Shown piece by piece: positions 24,629 to 33,883 of a stretch of 64,000 nt of DNA. The translations under genes and the position numbers were made by a program. The notes below the pieces were generated by a model. The model was given only the letters and a program-made list of their open reading frames with translations, made no database searches and was not told the DNA's origin. This DNA is from Pseudocitrobacter cyperus (GTDB lineage Bacteria > Pseudomonadota > Gammaproteobacteria > Enterobacterales > Enterobacteriaceae). The stretch covers positions 36,602 through 100,601 of the forward strand of contig NZ_JAYMYY010000011.1 of NCBI RefSeq assembly GCF_039889165.1, given 5' to 3'. Positions within the stretch are counted from its first letter, which is position 1. Every line of letters starts with the position of its first letter.

Positions 24629-25465
24629 TTACTGCAAGGTGGCATCGCGCCCCTGGCGTATATCGCGCGGCGACCAGTTAAACTCCCGGCGGAACAGGGT
24701 AGAGAAATGATTGCTATCGCCAAACCCACAATGGTAGGCAATTTCGGTCACGCTTTCGTCGCTGTGGCGCAGCAAATGGCGCGCCTTGATCAGGCGCAGA
24801 CGATTCAGATAGCGCTGCGGCGTCAGGCCCGTGGAGTGTTTAAGCTGACGATGCAGCGTGCGCAGCGACAGTGAAAACTGCCCTGCCAGCGCTTCCCAGC
24901 AAATATCCTCGGCAAAATGCTCTTCCAGCCAGGCCATCAGTTGGTTCAGACGCGCGTCATTATCCGTGCCGCCTGCTATCTCCGTTCCCCGACGCAGTAA
25001 CACCAGCAACTGCATAAAAAGAATTTCGCGATTGGCCAGCGTCGCCGCATCCATATTGTCATCCACCTGCGCCATCTGATCGAGGATGAAACGCACCTGT
25101 TGCAGCGTGCTCTGACTCACCCGCCAGTGGGAAGGATAATTACCTTCTTTCTCCTGCGGCAGCAGTTGATCGAGCCCGGAAAGAAACTGGAACGCTTCCG
25201 GTGAGCGGTAGAGAACGTTAGTCAGGCACAGGTTATCGGTGTGCTCGTAAAGGTGGCGATCCGTATCGCGGACAAAGCAAACCGTGCCGCCGCAAATGGT
25301 ATAAGGCTGACCATTGAATACATGAATGCCGGTGCCCTGCTCAACAATCACAATTTCATGAAAATCATGATGATGCTCAGGAAATGCAGGTTGAGGGAGT
25401 CGGGGTTCAATCGCCACAGGTAATCGACCTGAACGGAAAAAATCCACGCTGTGCAATACGGTCAT
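24629..25465 (-). CDS. rhaS: AraC-family activator RhaS
   Basis: Rhamnose-bound activator of rhaBAD and rhaT. It has 278 residues, E. coli length. The cupin segment PEHHHDFHEIVIVEQGTG and C-terminal AraC domain (SLRTLHRQLKHSTGLTPQRYLNRLR, VTEIAYHCGFGDSNHFS) are intact. It is divergent from rhaB with a roughly 300-base control region between. Confidence 0.98.
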   Translation of the reverse strand: MTVLHSVDFFRSGRLPVAIEPRLPQPAFPEHHHDFHEIVIVEQGTGIHVFNGQPYTICGGTVCFVRDTDRHLYEHTDNLCLTNVLYRSPEAFQFLSGLDQLLPQEKEGNYPSHWRVSQSTLQQVRFILDQMAQVDDNMDAATLANREILFMQLLVLLRRGTEIAGGTDNDARLNQLMAWLEEHFAEDICWEALAGQFSLSLRTLHRQLKHSTGLTPQRYLNRLRLIKARHLLRHSDESVTEIAYHCGFGDSNHFSTLFRREFNWSPRDIRQGRDATLQ

Positions 25466-25640
25466 AACGCCCCCACTAAATGAGAAAAGTTATCAGGATA
25501 GTAATCGGGGGTCGCTAACCTCACCTTAAAATTTCGACAATAAAGCGCGCAAAACCGGTCATTTTTTCAAGAAACGTCAGGAAAGATCAGGATTTGCGGT
25601 TGACGTCACACCTGTGGAATAGCGGGCCATTGGCGGAAAT

Positions 25641-25656
25641 TGTGACTTCTCTCACG
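25641..25656 (+). promoter_or_regulatory. CRP site of the rhaBAD promoter
   Basis: TGTGA-N6-TCACG lies upstream of the RhaS-binding stretch. If transcription starts near 25741, seven bases after a TAGACT -10 (25729-25734), the site centres at about -92.5, where CRP binds the E. coli rhaB promoter. Confidence 0.75.
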
Positions 25657-25659
25657 TCT

Positions 25660-25734
25660 ACCTTTGCTTTCTTGCCAGCCGGCCATTTTGCTGTCAGTGA
25701 TGAGAAGGTCACGCTCACACACTCTTCTTAGACT
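25660..25734 (+). promoter_or_regulatory. RhaS-binding region and -10 of rhaBAD
   Basis: The stretch containing ccattttgctgtcagtga and gagaaggtcacg aligns with the E. coli RhaS half-site region just upstream of rhaB, and TAGACT at 25729 is the -10. Half-site borders are by analogy. The rest of 25466-25765 holds the divergent rhaSR promoter. Confidence 0.6.
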
Positions 25735-25765
25735 GGGCCCAATGACATTAAGAAGGATCCCTTCC

Positions 25766-27235
25766 ATGACTCTTCGCCATTGTGTGGCCGTCGATTTAGG
25801 TGCATCAAGCGGGCGCGTAATGCTTGCCCGCTACGACAATGAACAACACACGCTCTCGCTGTGTGAGATCCACCGTTTCGTGAATTGCCTGCAAAAGCAG
25901 GACGGTTTTGATTGCTGGGATATTGACGGGCTGGAAGCAGAAATCCGCATCGGCCTGAACAAGGTATGCGAACAGGGCATCCTGATCGACAGCATTGGCA
26001 TCGACACCTGGGGCGTGGATTACGTCCTGCTTAACCGCGATGGGCAACGCGTCGGCCTACCTGTCTCCTATCGCGACAACCGCACCGACGGCGTGATGGG
26101 ACGCGCCATTGAGCAACTCGGTAAAGCGCAAATTTACCGCCGCAGCGGCATCCAGTTTTTGCCGTTCAATACGCTGTATCAGTTACGCGCGCTCGTTGAA
26201 CAGCAGCCAGAAGTCGCCGCTGATGTCGCCCATGCTCTGCTGATCCCTGATTACTTCAGCTATCGACTCACCGGCAAAATGAACTGGGAGTACACCAACG
26301 CCACCACCACGCAACTGGTCAATATCCAGACGGATAACTGGGATGAAGAGTTACTGAACTGGACTGGCGCATCGCCCGACTGGTTTGGTACGCCAACCCA
26401 TCCCGGTAATGTGATCGGTCACTGGATTTGCCCGCTGGGCAATAAAATTCCGGTGGTGGCTGTGGCAAGCCACGACACGGCCAGCGCGGTAATCGCATCG
26501 CCGCTGGCGAACAAAGACGCCGCTTATCTCTCTTCCGGCACCTGGTCGCTGATGGGATTTGAAAGTACCACGCCGTACACCAGCGAATACGCGCTGACCG
26601 CCAACGTCACCAACGAAGGCGGCGCGGAAGGACGTTATCGGGTGCTGAAAAACATTATGGGGCTGTGGTTGCTACAGCGCGTGATTAAAGAGCAGAACAT
26701 AACCGACCTGCCTGCCTTAATCGCCGAGACGGAACAACTCGCCGCCTGTCGCTTCCTGATAAACCCAAATGAAGACCGGTTTATTAACCCGGATAACATG
26801 AGCGCCGAGATCCAGGCCGCCTGCCGCGAGACCTCGCAGCCAGAACCACAACGCCCCGCTGAACTGGCGCGCTGCATCTTTGACAGCCTGGCTCTGCTCT
26901 ACGCTGACATCCTGAACGAACTGGCTCACCTGCGCGGCAAACCGTTCAGCCAGCTTCATGTTGTTGGCGGCGGCTGCCAGAACCAGTTACTCAACCAGCT
27001 TTGTGCCGACGCCTGCGGCGTGACGGTGGTGGCGGGCCCGATTGAGGCCTCCACGCTCGGCAATATCGGTGTGCAACTGATGACGCTGGAAGAGCTGGAT
27101 ACCGTAGACGATTTCCGCCAGGTGGTCAGCAGCAACTATGGCCTCACCACCTTTACCCCTCATCCTGAACATGAAATTGCCCGCTACGTTGCGCAGTTTC
27201 AGCAACAACGACAGACAAAGGAGCTTTGCGCATGA
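25766..27235 (+). CDS. rhaB: rhamnulokinase
   Basis: FGGY-family sugar kinase that converts L-rhamnulose to L-rhamnulose 1-phosphate. It has 489 residues, E. coli length, from MTLRHCVAVDLGASSGR at 25766, where GAAGGA gives a ribosome-binding site; a reading from 25664 crosses the promoter and is rejected. The phosphate-binding DLGASSGR loop is at about 9-16 and SSGTWSLMG near 255. It overlaps rhaA by four bases. Confidence 0.97.
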   Translation: MTLRHCVAVDLGASSGRVMLARYDNEQHTLSLCEIHRFVNCLQKQDGFDCWDIDGLEAEIRIGLNKVCEQGILIDSIGIDTWGVDYVLLNRDGQRVGLPVSYRDNRTDGVMGRAIEQLGKAQIYRRSGIQFLPFNTLYQLRALVEQQPEVAADVAHALLIPDYFSYRLTGKMNWEYTNATTTQLVNIQTDNWDEELLNWTGASPDWFGTPTHPGNVIGHWICPLGNKIPVVAVASHDTASAVIASPLANKDAAYLSSGTWSLMGFESTTPYTSEYALTANVTNEGGAEGRYRVLKNIMGLWLLQRVIKEQNITDLPALIAETEQLAACRFLINPNEDRFINPDNMSAEIQAACRETSQPEPQRPAELARCIFDSLALLYADILNELAHLRGKPFSQLHVVGGGCQNQLLNQLCADACGVTVVAGPIEASTLGNIGVQLMTLEELDTVDDFRQVVSSNYGLTTFTPHPEHEIARYVAQFQQQRQTKELCA

Positions 27236-28491
27236 CCACTCAACTTGAACAAGCCTGGGAACTGGCGAAACAGCGTTATTCCGCCATTGGCATCGACGTC
27301 GAAGAGACCCTGCGTCAGCTCGATCGTCTGCCGGTATCCATGCACTGCTGGCAAGGCGATGACGTCGCTGGTTTTGAAAACCCGGAAGGCAACCTGACCG
27401 GTGGGATTCAGGCAACGGGAAACTATCCCGGCAAAGCGCGCAATGCCACCGAATTACGTGCTGACCTGGAACAGGCGCTGAGCCTGATCCCTGGGCCAAA
27501 ACGCCTCAATCTGCACGCGATTTACCTGGAATCCGACACGCCGGTTTCCCGCGACCAAATAAAACCGGAACACTTCAAAAACTGGGTGGAGTGGGCAAAG
27601 GCAAATCAGCTAGGTCTCGATTTCAACCCGTCCTGTTTCTCACACCCGCTGAGCGCTGACGGTTTTACCCTCTCCCATCCGGACGCAAAAATTCGCCAGT
27701 TTTGGATCGATCACTGCAAAGCCAGCCGCCGTATCTCAGCTTATTTCGGTGAGCAACTGGGCACGCCGTCGGTGATGAATATCTGGATCCCGGACGGCAT
27801 GAAAGACATCACCGTAGACCGCCTGGCCCCGCGCCAGCGTCTGCTCAATGCGCTGGATGAAGTCATTAGCGAAAAACTGGATCCGGCGCACCACATTGAT
27901 GCGGTGGAGAGCAAGCTGTTCGGCATCGGCGCTGAAAGCTACACCGTGGGCTCCAATGAGTTTTACATGGGCTATGCCGCCAGCCGCCAGACTGCGCTGT
28001 GCCTGGATGCAGGCCATTTCCATCCGACAGAAGTGATCTCCGACAAAATCTCCTCCGCCATGCTGTACGTCCCGCGTCTGCTGTTGCACGTCAGCCGCCC
28101 GGTACGCTGGGACAGCGACCATGTGGTGCTACTGGATGACGAAACGCAGGCTATCGCGAGTGAAATCGTGCGCAACGACCTGTTCGACCGCGTACACATC
28201 GGCCTCGACTTCTTCGATGCCTCCATCAACCGCATCGCGGCATGGGTTATCGGTACCCGCAATATGAAGAAAGCCCTGCTGCGCGCTCTGCTCGAACCAA
28301 CCAGCGAGCTGCGTAAGCTGGAAGCGGAAGGCGATTACACCGCCCGTCTGGCGCTGCTGGAAGAGCAGAAATCCCTGCCGTGGCAGGCCGTATGGGAAAT
28401 GTATTGCCAGCGCCACGACACGCCTGCAGGCAGCCAGTGGCTGGAAAATGTGCGCGCGTATGAGAAAGAGATTTTGAGCAAGCGCGGGTAA
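27232..28491 (+). CDS. rhaA: L-rhamnose isomerase
   Basis: TIM-barrel metal enzyme that interconverts L-rhamnose and L-rhamnulose. It has 419 residues, E. coli length, starting MTTQLEQAWELAKQRY. Metal-site segments GIGAESYTVGSNEF, LCLDAGHFHPTEV and IGLDFFDASINR are intact. The start overlaps the rhaB stop (ATGA), giving coupling. Confidence 0.98.
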   Translation: MTTQLEQAWELAKQRYSAIGIDVEETLRQLDRLPVSMHCWQGDDVAGFENPEGNLTGGIQATGNYPGKARNATELRADLEQALSLIPGPKRLNLHAIYLESDTPVSRDQIKPEHFKNWVEWAKANQLGLDFNPSCFSHPLSADGFTLSHPDAKIRQFWIDHCKASRRISAYFGEQLGTPSVMNIWIPDGMKDITVDRLAPRQRLLNALDEVISEKLDPAHHIDAVESKLFGIGAESYTVGSNEFYMGYAASRQTALCLDAGHFHPTEVISDKISSAMLYVPRLLLHVSRPVRWDSDHVVLLDDETQAIASEIVRNDLFDRVHIGLDFFDASINRIAAWVIGTRNMKKALLRALLEPTSELRKLEAEGDYTARLALLEEQKSLPWQAVWEMYCQRHDTPAGSQWLENVRAYEKEILSKRG

Positions 28492-28495
28492 ACAA

Positions 28496-28581
28496 CCCTC
28501 ACCCCGGCCCTCTCCCTGAGGGAGAGGGAGGATGAAAACCGAACAGCACCCTCTCCCTCAGGGAGAGGGTTAGGGTGAGGG
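28496..28581. repeat. inverted pair of palindromic repeats between rhaA and rhaD
   Basis: Two 33-base copies of the CCCTCTCCC/GGGAGAGGG element (28496-28528 and 28549-28581) face each other across a 20-base spacer and pair at all but three positions. Each is also a local dyad. In rha mRNA this would make a large hairpin inside the operon. It may adjust expression of the downstream genes. Confidence 0.8.
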
Positions 28582-28617
28582 GCCCCCCCGCACCGCCTGA
28601 ACAGGAACACGAATACT

Positions 28618-29442
28618 ATGCAATCCATCACTCAATCCTGGTTCGTCCAGGGCATGATTAAAGCCACCTCTGACGCCTGGCTGAAAGGCTGGGATGAACG
28701 TAACGGCGGCAACCTGACGCTGCGCCTGGACGAAGCCGACATAGCCCCTTACGAGGCCGATTTCCATAAAGAACCACGCTATATCGCGCTCAGCCAGCCG
28801 ATGCCGCTGCTGGCGAACACACCATTTATCGTCACCGGCTCCGGAAAATTCTTCCGCAACGTTCAGCTCGACACCGCCGCAAACATCGGCGTGGTAAAAG
28901 TGGACAGCGACGGCGCGGGCTATCACATCCTGTGGGGCTTAACCCACGAAGCAGTACCGACCTCAGAACTGCCAGCGCATTTCCTGTCACACTGCGAACG
29001 TATTAAGGCAACCAACGGTAAAGACCGCGTGATTATGCACTGCCACGCCACCAACTTGATCGCTCTGACCTACGTGCTGGAAAACCGTACCGACGTCATC
29101 ACCCGCCAGCTATGGGAAGGTAGCACCGAGTGCCTGGTCGTCTTCCCGGACGGTGTCGGTATTCTGCCGTGGATGGTACCGGGCACCGATGAAATCGGTC
29201 AGGCGACCGCCAAAGAGATGCAAAAACATTCGCTGGTGCTGTGGCCGTTCCACGGTGTCTTCGGCAGCGGCCCGACGCTGGACGAAGCGTTTGGTTTGAT
29301 CGACACCGCAGAAAAATCAGCCGAAGTTCTGGTAAAAGTCTATTCAATGGGCGGGATGAAACAAACCATCACACGCGAAGAGTTAATTGCCCTTGGCAAA
29401 CGCTTTGGCGTCACCCCGCTAGAGAGCGCCCTCGCGCTCTAA
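28618..29442 (+). CDS. rhaD: rhamnulose-1-phosphate aldolase
   Basis: Class II zinc aldolase that splits L-rhamnulose 1-phosphate into DHAP and L-lactaldehyde. It has 274 residues, E. coli length. Zinc ligands His141 and His143 (MHCHATN) and His212 (WPFHGVF) and catalytic Glu117 are all present. It is separated from rhaA by the repeat pair, within the same operon. Confidence 0.98.
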   Translation: MQSITQSWFVQGMIKATSDAWLKGWDERNGGNLTLRLDEADIAPYEADFHKEPRYIALSQPMPLLANTPFIVTGSGKFFRNVQLDTAANIGVVKVDSDGAGYHILWGLTHEAVPTSELPAHFLSHCERIKATNGKDRVIMHCHATNLIALTYVLENRTDVITRQLWEGSTECLVVFPDGVGILPWMVPGTDEIGQATAKEMQKHSLVLWPFHGVFGSGPTLDEAFGLIDTAEKSAEVLVKVYSMGGMKQTITREELIALGKRFGVTPLESALAL

Positions 29443-29511
29443 CCTGTCCGCTCACGCCCGGCGACGGTGGTTGTCGCCGGACATAGGGCTTTTAATTTAA
29501 GGAGAAATATC

Positions 29512-30660
29512 ATGAGCTTTATGTTGGCGCTTCCCAAAATCAGCCTGCACGGCGCAGGCGCGATTACCGATATGGTCGACCTTGTCGCGAACAAACAGTG
29601 GGGCAAAGCGCTGGTGGTCACCGACGGGCAACTGGTGAAGCTGGGTCTGCTGGATAGTCTGTTTACCGCGCTCGACGCGCAGAATATGTCTTATCATCTT
29701 TTCGATGAGGTGTTCCCCAACCCTACCGAAGAGCTGGTGCAGAAAGGCTTCGCGGCATATCAGGGCGCGAACTGCGACTTCATCATCGCCTTTGGCGGCG
29801 GTAGCCCTATTGATACCGCCAAAGCGATCAAAATTCTGACCGCGAATCCTGGCCCGTCGACCGCTTACTCTGGCGTGGGTAAGGTGAAGAATGCGGGCGT
29901 TCCGCTGGTCGCCATCAACACCACCGCGGGTACCGCAGCCGAAATGACCAGTAACGCCGTCATCATCGATACCGCGCGCCAGGTAAAAGAGGTCATTATC
30001 GATGCCAATATCATCCCGGATATCGCCGTGGATGACGCCAGCGTGATGCTGGAAATTCCCGCGTCCGTTACCGCGGCCACGGGAATGGATGCGCTGACCC
30101 ACGCCATTGAAGCCTATGTTTCTGTCGGCGCACATCCTCTTACCGATGCCAACGCGCTGGAAGCGATTCGCCTGATCACCCTGTGGCTGCCGAAAGCGGT
30201 CGATGATGGTCATAACCTTGAAGCCCGCGAACAGATGGCGTTTGGTCAGTATCTGGCAGGAATGGCGTTTAACAGTGCAGGTCTTGGCCTGGTGCACGCG
30301 CTGGCGCATCAGCCAGGCGCAACGCACAATCTGCCGCACGGCGTGTGCAATGCCATCCTGCTGCCGATCATCGAAAACTTTAATCGTCCGAATGCCGTGG
30401 CGCGTTTTGCCCGCGTGGCGCAAGCCATGGGCGTCGATACCCGGGGAATGAGCGATGAGGCGGCAAGCCAGGAAGCGATTAACGCGATTCGGAAACTGAG
30501 TGCGCGCGTGGGTATTCCGGAAGGCTTCAGTAAATTGGGTGTGTCCAAAGCCGATATTGAAGGCTGGCTTGATAAAGCACTGGCTGACCCCTGCGCACCG
30601 TGTAACCCGCGTACCGCCAGCCGCGACGAAGTCCGCGAGCTTTATCTGGAGGCATTATGA
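29512..30660 (+). CDS. iron-type alcohol dehydrogenase of the rha operon (probable lactaldehyde reductase)
   Basis: Group III (iron-activated) dehydrogenase, closest in my memory to E. coli YiaY and FucO. It has 382 residues. The NAD-binding GGGSPIDTAK is at 96-105. Metal ligands Asp193, His197 (MDALTHAIE), His262 (VHALAH) and His276 (LPHGVCN) are complete. It sits between rhaD and rhaM, overlapping the rhaM start by four bases, so it most likely reduces the L-lactaldehyde made by RhaD to 1,2-propanediol. E. coli lacks this gene here and uses FucO. The start at 29512 follows AAGGAGA. Confidence 0.93.
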   Translation: MSFMLALPKISLHGAGAITDMVDLVANKQWGKALVVTDGQLVKLGLLDSLFTALDAQNMSYHLFDEVFPNPTEELVQKGFAAYQGANCDFIIAFGGGSPIDTAKAIKILTANPGPSTAYSGVGKVKNAGVPLVAINTTAGTAAEMTSNAVIIDTARQVKEVIIDANIIPDIAVDDASVMLEIPASVTAATGMDALTHAIEAYVSVGAHPLTDANALEAIRLITLWLPKAVDDGHNLEAREQMAFGQYLAGMAFNSAGLGLVHALAHQPGATHNLPHGVCNAILLPIIENFNRPNAVARFARVAQAMGVDTRGMSDEAASQEAINAIRKLSARVGIPEGFSKLGVSKADIEGWLDKALADPCAPCNPRTASRDEVRELYLEAL

Positions 30661-30971
30661 TCCGCAAAGCCTTTGTGATGCAGGTGAACGCCGACGCACA
30701 CGAGGAGTATCAGCGCCGACACAACCCCATCTGGCCGGAACTGGAAGCGACCCTGAAATCTCACGGCGCACACCATTACGCGATTTATCTCGATAAAACT
30801 CGCAACCTGCTGTTCGCCACGGTCGAAATTGAATCTGAAGAGCGCTGGAATGCCGTGGCCAGTACCGATGTGTGCCAACGCTGGTGGAAGCACATGGCGG
30901 ATATTATGCCTTCCAACCCGGACAACAGCCCGGTCAGCGCTGAGCTGACCGAAGTGTTTTATCTCGATTAA
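30657..30971 (+). CDS. rhaM: L-rhamnose mutarotase
   Basis: Dimeric alpha/beta-barrel enzyme that interconverts alpha and beta anomers of L-rhamnose. It has 104 residues, E. coli length. The catalytic His22 (QRRHNPIW) and the paired Trp segment CQRWWKHMADIMP are present. It is the last gene of the operon, coupled to the dehydrogenase by an ATGA overlap. Confidence 0.97.
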   Translation: MIRKAFVMQVNADAHEEYQRRHNPIWPELEATLKSHGAHHYAIYLDKTRNLLFATVEIESEERWNAVASTDVCQRWWKHMADIMPSNPDNSPVSAELTEVFYLD

Positions 30972-31001
30972 TCGCCCGCTGAATTGCCTCAGCAACACGT
31001 C

Positions 31002-31040
31002 GATAATAAAAACGCCTGCAATGCAGGCGTTTTTATTATC
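31002..31040 (+). terminator. rho-independent terminator of the rha operon
   Basis: A long perfect inverted repeat, aacgcctgca / tgcaggcgtt with matching A- and T-rich flanks, ends in TTTTTATT. The following 31041-31259 is A+T-rich and should hold the azlC promoter. Confidence 0.88.
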
Positions 31041-31259
31041 AAGATCTTCGCCTACCAGAAATAATATTTAGAACACCAGCAAACTTAAATAAATAATCAC
31101 GCACTAATACTCATTAAATAAACCACAATGATTATTAGGCTTATATCCACATGAAAAATATAAGAAAGGCATTACATTTCAATGAGAAGTCATTCATCTT
31201 GAAAAGCCCCTCTATTACGTTCATTATGATGAAAATATGTTTGCTATAAGCCAATACCC

Positions 31260-31925
31260 ATGTTCAAAAAGCATTTTGGTTGCCTTAAAGGCGACACCTT
31301 AAAAGCGATATTTTTGGTTTGCCTGGCGGTGGGGATCGTTGCGGTCTCCTATGGATCGCTGGCAATGGCTTATGGTTTCCCATTATGGGTACCGCTGATT
31401 CTGTCACTCACTGTACTGGCGGGCGCATCAGAGTTCATGTTTATCGGTATCGTCGCCAGCGGCGGCAACCCACTTGCGGCCGCCGTAGCAGGGCTGCTGG
31501 TGAACGCACGTCATTTCCCCTTCGGCATAACAGTGCGTGATCTGGTTGGCAAGCGCATGCTCAGCTTCCTCGGCTGCCACATTATGAATGATGAAAGCGT
31601 GGTTTTCGGCCTGTCACAACCGACACCGGAACAGCGTAAGGCTGCGTTCTGGCTGTGCGGGCTGGGCGTCGCCTTCGTCTGGCCAGCAGGAACGCTGCTT
31701 GGTGCGGGCGTCGGCAAACTCCTTCCCTCCCCGGAAACCATAGGCCTTGATGCCGTGTTCCCGGCCATTCTGCTGGCGTTAGTGCTTCCGGCATTGAAGA
31801 AAAGTAAAACGTCACTTATTCGTGCATCCAGCGGAGCGGCTATCTCACTGGCTTCCGTGCCTTTCGCGCCGGTCGGTTTACCCGTCCTGCTCTCCATGCT
31901 CGGCTTACTGGCGAGGAAAAAATAA
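31260..31925 (+). CDS. AzlC-family branched-chain amino acid exporter, large subunit
   Basis: AzlC (YgaZ-like) large membrane subunit of a branched-chain amino acid exporter. It has 221 residues and about five or six helices. The family signature ASEFMFIGIVASGGNPLAAAV followed by NARHFPFGI is clear. No good ribosome-binding site precedes the ATG at 31260. Its stop overlaps the AzlD start by one base (TAATG). It fills the frv-yiiG position of E. coli. Substrate is inferred from the family. Confidence 0.85.
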   Translation: MFKKHFGCLKGDTLKAIFLVCLAVGIVAVSYGSLAMAYGFPLWVPLILSLTVLAGASEFMFIGIVASGGNPLAAAVAGLLVNARHFPFGITVRDLVGKRMLSFLGCHIMNDESVVFGLSQPTPEQRKAAFWLCGLGVAFVWPAGTLLGAGVGKLLPSPETIGLDAVFPAILLALVLPALKKSKTSLIRASSGAAISLASVPFAPVGLPVLLSMLGLLARKK

Positions 31926-32248
31926 TGGGCGACACCACGCTGATTATTCTGGGTATCGCGCTGCTGTCTGCGGGTACCTATTTAATGCGTCTCGGCGGCG
32001 CGAAACTGGGCGGACGTTTGCACTTTTCTGAGCGCTCACAGGCACTGCTATCGGATGCAGCGACGACGTTGTTATTTGCCGTTGCGCTGGCGACCACATT
32101 CTATGAAGGCGAGCATTTTGCGGGTATGGCACGTGTGCTGGGTGTTGGCTTTGCGGTGTTTCTTGCGTGGCGCAAGTGCCCGCTCATCGTAGTGATTTTC
32201 GCGGCGGCGATAGTGACAGGAGTATTGCGGTTGGCGGGAATGCATTAA
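31925..32248 (+). CDS. AzlD-family transporter small subunit
   Basis: AzlD (YgaH-like) partner of the AzlC exporter. It has 107 residues and three or four helices. The family's GTYLMRLGG and LPxALLxAxxA-like (here AATTLLFAVALA) segments are seen. It is translationally coupled to azlC and ends at a bidirectional terminator. Confidence 0.85.
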   Translation: MGDTTLIILGIALLSAGTYLMRLGGAKLGGRLHFSERSQALLSDAATTLLFAVALATTFYEGEHFAGMARVLGVGFAVFLAWRKCPLIVVIFAAAIVTGVLRLAGMH

Positions 32249-32273
32249 AAAAAGCGCCCTGAGGCGCTCTTTC
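32247..32273. terminator. bidirectional terminator between azlD and the DUF1471 gene
   Basis: An agcgcc / ggcgct stem (32253-32268, loop ctga) has an A7 run before and a CTTT run after, so it is stronger for the minus-strand gene. Confidence 0.75.
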
Positions 32274-32288
32274 GGCAATAACGCTGGC

Positions 32289-32501
32289 TTATTTATTCAG
32301 TTCTGCGGTCATGTGAACGCGGTTACCGGTAAAGGCCTGAGTAATTTTGTAAGACGATGCGCCAGCCTGTTCAGCTTTAGCGGCGATTTTCGCTTCAGCG
32401 CTATCAAGCGTAGAGGCGGTTGCGGAAACAGTCTGTGCAGCGAAAGAACCAAAAGAAGCAGACAGAGCGATAACAGCGACAAAAGTTTTGATGCTTTTCA
32501 T
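32289..32501 (-). CDS. small periplasmic DUF1471 (YdgH/BhsA/McbA-like) protein
   Basis: 70 residues with a signal peptide (cleavage after GSFA, about residue 22). The remaining mature part, QTVSATASTLDSAEAKIAAK then AGASSYKITQAFTGNRVHMTAEL, is the YhcN/BhsA/McbA fold found in stress-induced enterobacterial proteins. Many paralogues exist and none is identified for certain. It is monocistronic, with an AAGGG ribosome-binding site. Confidence 0.85.
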   Translation of the reverse strand: MKSIKTFVAVIALSASFGSFAAQTVSATASTLDSAEAKIAAKAEQAGASSYKITQAFTGNRVHMTAELNK

Positions 32502-32629
32502 GATATAAACCCTTTCACTTAGTTGTTTGAGTAAGGCACCGTGCCTTGATGTGATAAATGATAGGTCGATTCATCACCAACTGAAAGCGGAAGGATTTGC
32601 CGGTCTTATTCAAAAATTATGAACATTAT

Positions 32630-33463
32630 TTATGCGCCGATTAATCTCTGCGGATGCGTATAAATCGTCGCCCTGCCCGGCTTGCAAAAACCCACCAGCG
32701 TCAGGTTGCAGCGTTCAGCCACTTCCACGGCAAGTGTCGTCGCGGCAGAGACGGCAAACAATATTTCGACGCCGCACATGGCGGATTTCTGCACCATCTC
32801 ATAGCTGGCGCGGCTGGAAACCAGCGCAGCGCCGTGCTGCCAAAGATCGCCCTCTTTCGCACGATGGCCTAGCAGTTTATCGAGCGCCACATGTCGCCCC
32901 ACATCTTCATGCCCGCCTACCAGCTCGCCGGAAGCTATCACCCACGCCGCCGCGTGCGTACAACCTGTTTCACGGCCTACCGGCTGGACGTCATTTAAAT
33001 GTCTGAGCGCATGATCGAGATGTGAAAGGTCAAATGTTTGGGTAAATGGCAACGGCTTGATGGGTTTGCCGATGTCGTTGAGCTGCTCAACGCCGCAGAC
33101 ACCGCAGCCGGTGCGTCCGGCCAGGGCGCGACGACGCTCTTTAAGGCCCATAAAACGACGGCTGGAGAGATCGATTTGCACTTCAAGGCCATTGCAGGCC
33201 TGGGTCACTTCGATGCCATAAATTTCCCGTGGGTGCTCAATAATGCCTTCTGAAAGCGAAAACCCGATGGCGAATGCTTCCAGATCTTTCGGCGTCGCCA
33301 TCATCACGACGTGAGAGATGCCGTTGTAGACCAGGGCAACGGGAATTTCTTCAGCAAGAATATCCTGAGTGGGTTGCATAATCTGTGGCCTTCTGAAGAC
33401 AGAACGCTCGACGGCACCGATAAGCTGCGACGATGGTTTGACTTCATCTTTTAAATTAAACAC
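32630..33463 (-). CDS. fdhD: formate dehydrogenase sulfurtransferase FdhD
   Basis: Transfers sulfur from IscS to the molybdenum cofactor, a step required for active formate dehydrogenases. From the GTG at 33463 it has 277 residues, exactly the E. coli length; an upstream TTG at 33481 is less likely. The essential cysteine motif GRTGCGVCGVE places Cys120 and Cys123. VGGHEDVGRHVALDK is typical. It is divergent from its client fdoGHI. Confidence 0.95.
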   Translation of the reverse strand: MFNLKDEVKPSSQLIGAVERSVFRRPQIMQPTQDILAEEIPVALVYNGISHVVMMATPKDLEAFAIGFSLSEGIIEHPREIYGIEVTQACNGLEVQIDLSSRRFMGLKERRRALAGRTGCGVCGVEQLNDIGKPIKPLPFTQTFDLSHLDHALRHLNDVQPVGRETGCTHAAAWVIASGELVGGHEDVGRHVALDKLLGHRAKEGDLWQHGAALVSSRASYEMVQKSAMCGVEILFAVSAATTLAVEVAERCNLTLVGFCKPGRATIYTHPQRLIGA

Positions 33464-33883
33464 GGCAAGTACTCTGAACAACGACGGAAAAGGAGAGGCG
33501 TCTATTCCATCACATCCGGAGGGAATCAGGGCTTATTATGGATCAAGTTTCTGGTGCAATAACACTCAATCTTCAGTTTCACTCATCATTTCTTATCAAA
33601 AACTCCGCAAAAAGATAATTACCACCAATGAGTTAACCACGTTAAACGCATGGTATTTTTTGCGCGCAATTCGCTTTAAATGCGATCATTATCACAATTC
33701 AATGTTAATGCGCGCAAATTCTGTTCACTCGCCGTTAACCGCATTGGAACAAGCCTACCGAAATTGTGGTATTCTCAGTCAACGTCCCCCAGGAACTGAG
33801 GACGCTAACTATTCAGCATCTTTGCGGCGCACGCAGCGAAGAAAAATTACAAGCAATGACAATGTCGAAACAAGGAGCGAACC
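33464..33883. other. fdhD-fdoG divergent regulatory gap
   Basis: About 420 bases without a supported gene. It must hold the promoters of fdhD (minus) and fdoGHI-fdhE (plus). AAGGAG at 33870-33875 is the fdoG ribosome-binding site. I see no clear FNR or NarL array, in keeping with the low-level expression of fdoG in both air and anoxia known in E. coli. Confidence 0.5.

Noticed and set aside
29497..30423. 308-codon open frame on the minus strand
   Set aside because: Antisense to the alcohol dehydrogenase gene, rich in His/Arg/Gly as mirror frames usually are.
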